From a virus, in the IMG/VR virus record IMGVR_UViG_3300029266_001274, positions 1-21,900 of that record: a stretch of 21,900 nucleotides of DNA; one strand, given 5' to 3'. Shown here piece by piece: positions 1 to 8,700 of this stretch (position 1 is its first letter; each line of letters begins with the position of its first letter). A program made the position numbers and the translations under genes. A model generated the notes under the pieces. That model was not told the DNA's origin. It saw only the letters and a program-made list of their open reading frames with translations, and made no database searches.

Positions 1-72
1 GGGGGGAGAGAGGCCCGTTTGCGTCTGCCACTAGGAAACTTAGCGGGTCACAGCGACCAGCAAAATATGTAA
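1..72 (+). CDS. C-terminal end of an upstream gene (partial)
   Basis: The first reading frame is open from base 1 to a TAA at 70-72, giving 23 residues ending in GNLAGHSDQQNM. The AAGGA ribosome binding site of the next gene begins one base after this stop, which matches the tight stop-then-SD spacing between other genes in the block. The third frame is also open, to a TGA at 87-89 overlapping the next start, so the frame choice is not certain. In podovirus-like layouts a tail gene often lies here, but the fragment is too short to assign a function. Confidence 0.4.
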   Translation, partial: GGREARLRLPLGNLAGHSDQQNM

Positions 73-85
73 AAGGAACAGCGCA

Positions 86-1951
86 ATGAGCCGCCTAAGT
101 CTGATGAACCCGTTTTCGCCACTGAATATCCATAGCCGTATCTGCTACAATAACGATGGCGGTAGCGGTGGCGACGATAACGGCGGCGTAAACGATGATA
201 TGGAGTTTGGCGAGGCATTTGCTACAGCCCGTAAAAATAAGGGTGCGGGCCAAACTTTTACTCATGCTGGCAAGTCGTATTCTACGGCTGTCGCTGGTGA
301 GGACCGCGCTCTTGATAACGCAATGGCCCCTGCACCCCCTGCCTCGCAACCGAAACTAGGTAAGAACGCGCCCCAGCCCGCCGCACCGACTTCCAATACT
401 AGCGGCAGCACATATGATGAAGTGGGCGTGATAGCCCCGCCCAAAGAAACCGACTACTGGGAAAAGCTTATTGATGCGGGCGAAAGCGATGTTTCAGCCT
501 TGGACGCGCTGGCAATGCCAGCGGTCAACAACAGACTGTATAATTTTAATACTGGCATGGATAAGGACGCTGTTCAAGATTACTTCACAACGGGCGCGGG
601 TAGCATGGGCTACACCACGTTAGACCCGAACCAGAACGAAACGGCTTCGGGAAGGAATTACAACACAGCAGCGATTAGGGACTATGCTGACAGGACGGGC
701 GGCACTGAATACTACGGCGACCCGTATAGTGACAACGGTACGCCAAGGGGTACGGTTATGAAGTCTGGTCCCAACCAGAAAAGTCTTTACAACGCGACTT
801 ATAATGACAACGAAAGTATTTTGAATGAAGATGGGGTAAACCTCGCCCAATACGGCACTCTTTATAGCAACAGTACACGGGATGCTGACGGTGTAGAGAC
901 TACAATAACCGAGCCAGTTTCGTTGGGTCCAGATTACAGTTACTTCAAAGACAAATACCCTAGAATGCCAGAAGAAACTGTGCTTGATATTTCACAAACG
1001 GACCCTGTTGCGGGCTACTCTCCGTTGGTCAATGCCGAGCCACCAACGGCAAATCCCATAGATAGTTCCGCGATTATGAACGCGATGAAAAAAATAAACG
1101 CGCAAACCCTTGGCGAAACTGAGGGTATGTTAAAGACAGGTTTCCAGACCGGAGCCGACAAAGAGTTGGTCGAAAATTACGGTTGGACACGAAACAAAGA
1201 TGGCACAGCTTCACCCCCTGGATCATCACCAACTAGAGCCGCCCCCGAAGGGTCTGGTGGCCCAGCCGCACCCGCCAAGGAAATGTCTCTTGGCGAAAGA
1301 ATTATGGCAACCCTTAGAAAAGGGTCTGACCCAATCCCACCCAGTGACGGCCCTAGTGATCGTGATGAACGGGAAGCGAAAGCCAAAAGAGAAGCCGCCC
1401 TTCCACAAGGTTACAATGTCGGGGCCGTTGGCCCTACTGCACCCGCTGCCCCCAATGAACCTGTCGCAGATTTGGTATATGAGGAAGGCCAACCAGAAGG
1501 GTCAACTCCTGTCGATGAAACGGTAGCAGAAGATATTTTTGCTGATGCTGACCAAGACGGCTATGTAACTGAGTTAGAGGCCGATGTTGCCAATCTTCGC
1601 CAGCAACTCGCATTGCTGACAAATACTAGCACGGCAGACACGCAAGGCATGTCGCGTGACCAAGTATTAGCGATGATCCAAGAGGCGATGAATAACAATA
1701 ACAGTTCTGGCTATAATGCTGATACCTTCCAAAATGCGTTTGGGTTCGCGCCTCAAGCCAACTACTTTGGGCAAGTTGTACCCAGCAATATATCCGAGGA
1801 TGGCGTCTATGAACGCCGCGCGGTGCGCGACAAGGACACGGGCGAAGTCAGATATGTCAACGTCCCGATAGGTAACGCCAGCTTAACCGGAACATCCGGT
1901 TATCAAAAACGCCGCCGCGAAGGTTTTGGTCGCACGATTGATATATTTTAG
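86..1951 (+). CDS. Low-complexity virion-associated protein with an EF-hand-like loop (621 aa)
   Basis: No enzyme family is recognised. The ATG at 86 has AAGGA at 73-77, eight bases upstream. The protein is rich in Gly, Asn, Asp, Pro and Ala. Residues 20-35 are a Gly/Asp/Asn linker, and residues 42-67 (GEAFATARKN, then FTHAGKSYST) resemble a short motif I recall from virion proteins of other marine podoviruses. Long Pro/Ala-rich stretches lie around residues 78-105 and 375-460. Residues 487-498 (DADQDGYVTELE) match a canonical calcium-binding EF-hand loop, with acidic residues at positions 1, 3, 5 and 12 and Gly at 6. A short coiled-coil-like segment (VANLRQQLALL) follows. The C-terminus is basic (KRRREGFGR). 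It is the first of four consecutive large genes, so a structural or ejected virion role is likely. That role is inferred from position and composition. Confidence 0.7.
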   Translation: MSRLSLMNPFSPLNIHSRICYNNDGGSGGDDNGGVNDDMEFGEAFATARKNKGAGQTFTHAGKSYSTAVAGEDRALDNAMAPAPPASQPKLGKNAPQPAAPTSNTSGSTYDEVGVIAPPKETDYWEKLIDAGESDVSALDALAMPAVNNRLYNFNTGMDKDAVQDYFTTGAGSMGYTTLDPNQNETASGRNYNTAAIRDYADRTGGTEYYGDPYSDNGTPRGTVMKSGPNQKSLYNATYNDNESILNEDGVNLAQYGTLYSNSTRDADGVETTITEPVSLGPDYSYFKDKYPRMPEETVLDISQTDPVAGYSPLVNAEPPTANPIDSSAIMNAMKKINAQTLGETEGMLKTGFQTGADKELVENYGWTRNKDGTASPPGSSPTRAAPEGSGGPAAPAKEMSLGERIMATLRKGSDPIPPSDGPSDRDEREAKAKREAALPQGYNVGAVGPTAPAAPNEPVADLVYEEGQPEGSTPVDETVAEDIFADADQDGYVTELEADVANLRQQLALLTNTSTADTQGMSRDQVLAMIQEAMNNNNSSGYNADTFQNAFGFAPQANYFGQVVPSNISEDGVYERRAVRDKDTGEVRYVNVPIGNASLTGTSGYQKRRREGFGRTIDIF

Positions 1952-1966
1952 TAGGGAGTACACCTA

Positions 1967-3121
1967 ATGAGTTGGTCCGAGTATGTGGACATTGGGATGG
2001 GTGTGCTTAACCTTGGGTCAACGATCCGGTCAAGCAACAAAGCCGATGATCTAACAGGCGCAAGTGAAGGTCTGGTCAATCAGGAGATCGCTAGGAATAG
2101 TGAGTTAGCTGACCTATATGCACGGGGCGGCACTTCAATATCTGGTGCGATTGATGGAACCCTCGCCAACTATGGCGACTTTGGGCAAATCTCCCCCGAT
2201 ATTGTTGACGGCTTTACAAACTTTACTGCGCTAAATCGAGCAAGCGAGGAAGCGGGAAACAAGGGTGAGGTTGATGACCTAACCGCTTACGACATTGCCC
2301 GACTAAACGGCATGGAAGATATGTTTCGTGAATACGCCGATGTGCGTTTAAACGAGGCCGACGATGAAGTATATTATCGTGACCGATTTGCTAGAATGAC
2401 GGCCCCAAATACTACGGATTTCGTGGATATGCAGGGCGATCTTACTGGACGTTTCATGCAAATGCGGCAAGGTAATACGCAACGTGCGCTAGACAACCAA
2501 TATGCCAAAGCCCTTGCGAATATTCCGGAAGGAATGGAAAACTCGACTTTGCGGGTGCAGATGGAAAGAGCCAGTGCCGACCTTTCCGCGCAACGGTACA
2601 ATGAGGATATGCTTTCCTCTGTGACAGACGCCCAGAATTACATTGCGGGATTGCAGGGTGCGGCATCTAACCAGCAAAACATGACCAACGCCGAGCGAAA
2701 CATGGCGCGGTCATTGACCACAGACAAACTAAACTATGGCACTACGACTTTAAGCAACACGCTTAAATCTGGTCAGTACGGTCAAGATTATTACACCAAT
2801 GAGAACGCTATGACAGGCCGCAACATTTCCGAACTTTCTGCACAGCAAGGTATGCGTAATAACACGGCGATCATGGATTACACCAACGCGCTTAATCTGG
2901 CGGGTGCAGAAAACACGCTGGCAAATGATTACCTTAACCAGAGAGTTACACAGGCAAGTGCGCCTATTGCGTTCTCGGCTAACGGTCAAGCGCAACTCGG
3001 CAACTCGAACAGTATCGCCACACTCGCAACGATGGCGGCGAACCAACAGACTCTTGCTAATCAAGGCGCAACTGGTCTGGGCCAGTGGTGGAATGATGCG
3101 TCCAGTAAATACCAATGGTAG
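1967..3121 (+). CDS. Putative internal virion protein (384 aa)
   Basis: The ATG at 1967 has GGGAG at 1954-1958 and follows the previous stop by 15 bases. The protein starts with a short amphipathic helix (VDIGMGVLNLGSTIRSS). It then becomes Ala/Asn/Gln-rich and probably helical, with no transmembrane segment, cysteine cluster or catalytic motif. Repeated Asn/Gln/Ala stretches in the second half resemble internal core or DNA-ejection proteins of podoviruses, such as the P22 and T7 internal proteins, in size and composition. I see no diagnostic motif linking it to one named family. Its place directly before two larger proteins of the same type supports an ejection or internal-core role. The next gene's SD overlaps this gene's stop, so the two are probably translationally coupled. 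Confidence 0.65.
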   Translation: MSWSEYVDIGMGVLNLGSTIRSSNKADDLTGASEGLVNQEIARNSELADLYARGGTSISGAIDGTLANYGDFGQISPDIVDGFTNFTALNRASEEAGNKGEVDDLTAYDIARLNGMEDMFREYADVRLNEADDEVYYRDRFARMTAPNTTDFVDMQGDLTGRFMQMRQGNTQRALDNQYAKALANIPEGMENSTLRVQMERASADLSAQRYNEDMLSSVTDAQNYIAGLQGAASNQQNMTNAERNMARSLTTDKLNYGTTTLSNTLKSGQYGQDYYTNENAMTGRNISELSAQQGMRNNTAIMDYTNALNLAGAENTLANDYLNQRVTQASAPIAFSANGQAQLGNSNSIATLATMAANQQTLANQGATGLGQWWNDASSKYQW

Positions 3122-3127
3122 GTGATA

Positions 3128-5641
3128 ATGGCTTTTAATTTTGGCGCGTTTCAACAAGGTGTTTCCAACTCAAAAAAGGAAATATCCGCCCAGCGAAAAG
3201 ACAATGCTGCGCTTTATGGCGACTTCATTAAGAGTAACCCCTCGGCAAGCGCGGGGGATCGGGAAGCGTTTGCCAATAATCTAGCGGGCAATAACAAAGG
3301 TTATCGTGCAGCATTGCCGTCACGGTCAATGATGGAGAGCAACGTATCTGCATATAATCAAAAGCAATCCGCTGCCACTGCCGCGAGGGATCGGAAAACA
3401 AAACTGCAAAACATTAAAATCGTAGGTGAGGCCAGCAATTATATGTCTGACCTTTTGCAAACGATGGATAGTGACAAAGCATTGTCGAATGTTGAGTTGG
3501 TTTTTGGTGATCTACTGGACAAAGAAATGTTACCAGCGGTTCAATCATCAGCGGATCGCATGGGCTGGCAGAAATACAGCAAAACCGCTGCGCCTTTGCT
3601 GCAATCGTTTTCAGCGAACCCCAACCAAGCATCTTTAGACGCCCTCGCAATGGAAGGGTATAACCCCGCCTACGGCGACAGGTTAGTTAAGAGCCAACAG
3701 GGTACTCTTTCACGCGCAAAAACAGCGGCTATTGCAAGTGCAGAAGCCGCCCACATGCAAGCGGCAATGAGTACCGATGTTTTGTCTCCGGACGCAATGC
3801 AAGTTTTGGAAAATTCCCTTATTGCTAAACATACTGGTTTACTTACACAGGCCGAATTGCAGCCTTCTTTTAAAACTGGGGCTACCGAATTTCAAAGGCG
3901 TGTTGGCCTCTATCAAACGGGTGAGACAAGTAAGGCGCAAGGGTTTGCCAATGAGGTTGCTCAATCCATTACAACATCGGACAGCATACAATATTCTACA
4001 CTTGAGGAAGCACTAAGACAGTATGATGATAAGATAGCGGCAAGTGGTGTGTTGCCCGAATTTGTGACTGATACTGCTCGGCAATCGGTTTCGGATGCTT
4101 GGCACGACAGAAATCAGACTGACCTTGATGCAATCAATCTGGCAGAGGATCAGAAGGCTCTTAAACAAACACAAGAACTCACACAGAACAGGCAAACAAC
4201 CGAAGTCACGCCCGCTGATCTTCAAGGCGTTTTCTTGTCGGCTCTGGAAGATGCTACGACTAAGGGTGCGGTGACGGGTGCGAAATATGACGCCGATATT
4301 GAAGCCAATAAAGCGTTTGGCGTTCTGCGAAACACCGCGCTTGATCTGAACATCGACATTAAGGACAGCGCGTTTGTCAACCAATGGGTTGCCGCTGCTA
4401 ATAAGCTGCGCGAAAATCAAGGGGCATTTGAGGAAGTCGGGATAGAATTAGATAGGTCACACTTCCTCGCGGCCCTTGATGAAATGTCGTATCTCGGCGC
4501 GACTGACCCCAACTCAATCGCAATGCGGCGGGCTTTGACCAATGTTGGATTGGCAAACTTTAGCGGTATGGATGAAGGAAAGTATGCTCAATTTTCTGCG
4601 GCTGTTAATGACGAACTCGGAAAAATTGTAAAGGCTAAGACTGACATATTTAGCCGCAAAGATACAACGCTGGATCATCGGATCACTGGCGCGTCTGACA
4701 CGCTGCAAGCATCAGTTTCTACTTTTGAAGGTGATGATTTAGATATTATGACCGCCAAAGCCGCCGCACTTCTCAACGAAGATGTGTCGCCGCGCTCGGA
4801 TGCAGGGACATTTGAAGATATAAATAAATGGGGATTAGAGGCACAATCTTATGTTGGACGCTTGGTCGGAGAAAGCCGCCGCTTGACCAATGAAGCCAAC
4901 CGACTGAGGACCATTACCACACACCCACACTTTTCTTCGGATTTACCCAGAGTGCAAGCCGCATTGAAACAAGCCGATAAGCTAGACGCGCAAGCACAGG
5001 AATACCTCACTAATAGCCAAGCGGTTGCTTCACAGGGTCGCAAGCTTAAAGAAGTACAGCGGATTTCTAATGTTTCGCCAGATCAAGTCACGGCAACAAA
5101 TGCGGAGGGTCAGCCGATACTCGGTCCAAATGGTCAGCCAATTCAGACTGATGCCGACACTGTTAAAACAACTGCGATTGCTCAAATCGCGGGCAACACA
5201 AATACCCAGATTACAAAAAGAAATGGTACAGCTAATGAAATGACGCCCGCCCAAATCTTTGGGTACGTCTATCAACAGGCCCAGAAAGCGCAGAAGGCAA
5301 ACCCGAAAGCTGTGCCGATGATCACACAGTACGGAAATGGCGCACTTCTTAATGGAAAGACCGTCACGGGCGAGTTAGCATTTGGCCCATACTTGGAAGC
5401 CATTACAGCCCCAACCGGAGCCGAGGTTTTATTACAGGGCAACCAAAATCTGATGAACACCGTGCCGAACTTTGAGCCGTTTATGAAGTCGATTTATGAG
5501 GAACTGGGATTGCCTTTCCCAACCGCAACTGAGGCCCGAATACTGATGGAGGGTACTAACTTTGCCGAGAACTTCCAATCTGGAATGGAAGGGATTGGAG
5601 AGGCAATAGGCCAGCGGGTGCAAGACTTTATGGGCCGATAA
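3128..5641 (+). CDS. Putative large internal virion protein (837 aa)
   Basis: I chose the ATG at 3128 because AGGTG at 3120-3124 overlaps the preceding stop and gives a usable SD. A GTG at 3122 in the same frame would add two residues but would lie inside that SD. The sequence is mostly helical-looking, Ala/Gln/Asn/Lys-rich, and has no signal peptide, transmembrane helix or recognised catalytic motif. The N-terminus (FNFGAFQQGVSNSKKE) begins like other phage internal proteins that open with a short hydrophobic patch and a charged helix. The gene ends in tandem stops TAA TAG (5639-5644). Size and position, between a 384-residue protein and a 3185-residue giant, resemble the ordered internal-protein genes of podoviruses. 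The functional call is inferred from context. Confidence 0.65.
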   Translation: MAFNFGAFQQGVSNSKKEISAQRKDNAALYGDFIKSNPSASAGDREAFANNLAGNNKGYRAALPSRSMMESNVSAYNQKQSAATAARDRKTKLQNIKIVGEASNYMSDLLQTMDSDKALSNVELVFGDLLDKEMLPAVQSSADRMGWQKYSKTAAPLLQSFSANPNQASLDALAMEGYNPAYGDRLVKSQQGTLSRAKTAAIASAEAAHMQAAMSTDVLSPDAMQVLENSLIAKHTGLLTQAELQPSFKTGATEFQRRVGLYQTGETSKAQGFANEVAQSITTSDSIQYSTLEEALRQYDDKIAASGVLPEFVTDTARQSVSDAWHDRNQTDLDAINLAEDQKALKQTQELTQNRQTTEVTPADLQGVFLSALEDATTKGAVTGAKYDADIEANKAFGVLRNTALDLNIDIKDSAFVNQWVAAANKLRENQGAFEEVGIELDRSHFLAALDEMSYLGATDPNSIAMRRALTNVGLANFSGMDEGKYAQFSAAVNDELGKIVKAKTDIFSRKDTTLDHRITGASDTLQASVSTFEGDDLDIMTAKAAALLNEDVSPRSDAGTFEDINKWGLEAQSYVGRLVGESRRLTNEANRLRTITTHPHFSSDLPRVQAALKQADKLDAQAQEYLTNSQAVASQGRKLKEVQRISNVSPDQVTATNAEGQPILGPNGQPIQTDADTVKTTAIAQIAGNTNTQITKRNGTANEMTPAQIFGYVYQQAQKAQKANPKAVPMITQYGNGALLNGKTVTGELAFGPYLEAITAPTGAEVLLQGNQNLMNTVPNFEPFMKSIYEELGLPFPTATEARILMEGTNFAENFQSGMEGIGEAIGQRVQDFMGR

Positions 5642-5703
5642 TAGAGGACGATCCACAGGGTACAAATCGTTAATCTGGCAACAGGTTAAATGGAGTACCT
5701 AGC

Positions 5704-8700
5704 ATGTCGGACGATATTAACGACTTCCTCAATATGTCTTGGGGAGCGGAGCCAGCCGCGCAAGATGATTACAGCTATGTCAATCTGTCCGGTGTGGAAC
5801 TTGTTACCAACAATGATGCGATTAAAGATGTGCGGGATTACTACTCCGCTCAAGGTGAAACATTCACCGATCTATCGTCTATGTGGGACCAGTTTTATTC
5901 TGATCGCCGCTGGAACGATGTTAATACGCTGGGCGCAGTAACAAACGCCGCTGAAAATTTCATGGCTGGGGATGATAACGCCCGCCTTGGTCGCTTATCT
6001 CGCATTTGGGCCAATGCGCCTATGCGCGGATCAACGCTTGATCGGGTTTGGGATTACGGAAAGGCCGCTGTACTTGACCCCACAAACTTAATTCCTGTCG
6101 CTGGGCAACTTGGCAAGGCCAAGCAAGCTTTTGGTCTAGCACGGGCGGCGGGTAATACTCTCCAACAGTCGAGGCGGGCGGGCCGAGTTGCGGGCGCAAA
6201 AACGGCGGCTGGACAAGAGGCTTTAATCGGCGGTGCTGTTGGTGGTTTGCAAGATACGCTCAACCAGAGTGTCGAAGTCGATCAGGGTCTTTCAGATGGC
6301 TTTGACATTGGCCGATTGGGGCGGTCTGTTGCTCTTGATGCTGGACTGTCCGGTGTCGCTGGCGGTGCGCTAGACTATGCGGGAACCTCTGCGATAGGTC
6401 GCAATATACCTGTCTTAAACAAGCTGATCGGCGGCGATTATGCCGATGATATTGCCAACTGGGAAGTGACAACAACGCTGGGTCAAACCCTGACCCAACG
6501 CCGCACCGCTATCGAAAGTGGTTTAACCAGAATTGATAACGAACTCGCCACTGATGGGGCTGATGTTGACGTTCTGACAGAGGAACGGATCGAACTTGCT
6601 GCCGAGCAAGCCAAGATAGAAGCTGACCGAGCAATAGTAAATGATATGGACGGGCGGTTAGATGATCTGGCAACCCAGATGCAATCAGCGGTCAAGGAAG
6701 GTGTGGATGCTACGCCGATCCGCACCGAGTACCAAACCCTTCTAACTGAATATAACAAAATTGTTGCGCGGCGGCGTATAAGACCCGCTGCTGTTGAAGG
6801 CCCGCCAGCAATGCAAGGGCCACAAGTGCCGCCAATGCAGGGGCCACAAATGCCCCCGATGCAGGGTCCACAGATGCCGCCAATGCAAGGGCCACAAATG
6901 CCCCCGATGCAGGGGCCGCAAATGCCGCCAATGCAAGGGCCGCAAATGCCTCCGATGCAGGGTCCACAGATGCCGCCAATGCAGGGGCCACAAATGCCCC
7001 CCGTTCAAGGCCCACCCCAAATGCAAGGGCCGCAAATGCCGCCCGTCCAAGGACCGCCTCAAGTGCAAGGGCCACAAATGCCCGCTGTGCAGGGTCCACC
7101 AGAATTACAGGGGCCACCACGCCCACCAGAAACCCAAGGTCCACCGGAAATGCAGGGGCCACCCCGCCCACCCGAAGTCCAAGGACCGCCCCGTCCCGTG
7201 CAAGGGCCACCAGAATTACAGGGGCCACCACGCGCACCGGAAACTCAAGGTCCACCGGAAATGCAGGGGCCAAGTCGCCCCGTCCAAGGTCCACCAGAAA
7301 TGCAAGGACCGCCTCGCGCACCAGAGGTCCAAGGCCCGCCAGAAATGCAGGGTCCAAACCGTCCGGTGCAGGGACCGCCAGAAATGCAAGGCCCGCCGCT
7401 TGGGCCGGACTTACAGGGACCGCCCGAAATGCAGGGGCCACCCGTTCCAGAAGGTGATGGGTCGGTAGAATACAGGGCGTCTAGCGCGAAGGTAAATGAT
7501 CAGCTTGAACAGCTTATCATGTCAAATTCTGACGTAATAACCCGCCAGCAAATCAATGAAATGGCGGCGGCAAACAAACTGTCTCTAACGTCTGGTCGCA
7601 AGATCGGCGGTACTGCGCTCAAACAAATCAAAAGGTTTGTTGATGATGCCCGCGCGTCTGCCGAGGTTGAGGTTCCGGATGTTCAAGGACCGTCCCTTCC
7701 TACCTCCGGTGATGGCTCATTCATTGGACCCGTCCAGAAAGCCCTTGCTAACGTCCCGATTGCTGGTGACGCTGACTTTGTTGGCCCTGTCGGATCAGGA
7801 AGCAAAACCTTCGCCAAGAATGAAGCTAAACTCACCCAAGATGATAGGGATGATGATGCTGTTCGCCGTTTGATGAAAATGGCGGCGGGTCTAAACGGCG
7901 ACAGGATTGTTAATATTCGGACACGCTTGTTAAGAGCGTACCCAAAATTCAACACGCCAGAAATTCGCAAGCGGCTAGACAATTTAGAAATGCAGAGGGC
8001 AAAAGATGGGGCCGCTGCAAATCCTGATCGGGTTCTACGGACAGAAATAGACACGGGGAAATCCACCCCATCGCGGATGGCTGACCAGACCCAGAAATCT
8101 ATGGAGAAAATCGAGGACGTACCGCCGTACATCATCGACATGGAAACAGGACGAAGAATTGCCAACCCAGAGTATAAGCAAGCGGGCATGGGTCCAAGCT
8201 ATGCGATGAAGGCTGGCGTTGATATAGGTGGGGGCCGCTCGGTCACTTCGCTTTATGGCGCACGAACAAAAGATTTCCCGCTTGAGAGCGTGAAGCGTAT
8301 CGTTGTGTCTGATGCCAAGAAAGGTGTGCAACAATCGTTGTATCCATACACGGCATATCGTGGCGAAAAACTCTATGACGGCAAAGCAGATGGCGGCGAT
8401 ATTGTATTTTATTCCCCTGTAGTGCGTAAAAGTTTCTCGACACCAGAGGGTGCGTTCAAGGCGGCTGGCGTAAGCCCCGACCAAAAATATCTGGTCGATG
8501 AAGATGCCCTGCCTGTCTATACTGACCGCCAGTATGCCGAGGAAAAATCTGCAATCATCCAACAGGCAGAAGATGGCAAGATTACCGTTGAAGAAATGGA
8601 AGATCAGGTAGACATTCTTGACGCCCGCTCAGAAGGCGCAATGTCTCGCCCACAGAAAAAAGAAGTGGTTGGCAGAAGCGGCAAGGTTATGACCCGCTTG

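Noticed and set aside
6710-7468. Long open frames on both strands across the repeat region (a 243-codon complement frame and a 224-codon + frame rich in Lys-Cys-Arg)
   Set aside because: They are by-products of the GC-rich, stop-poor 24-base repeat. The giant protein's frame continues uninterrupted on both sides and these have no ribosome sites.
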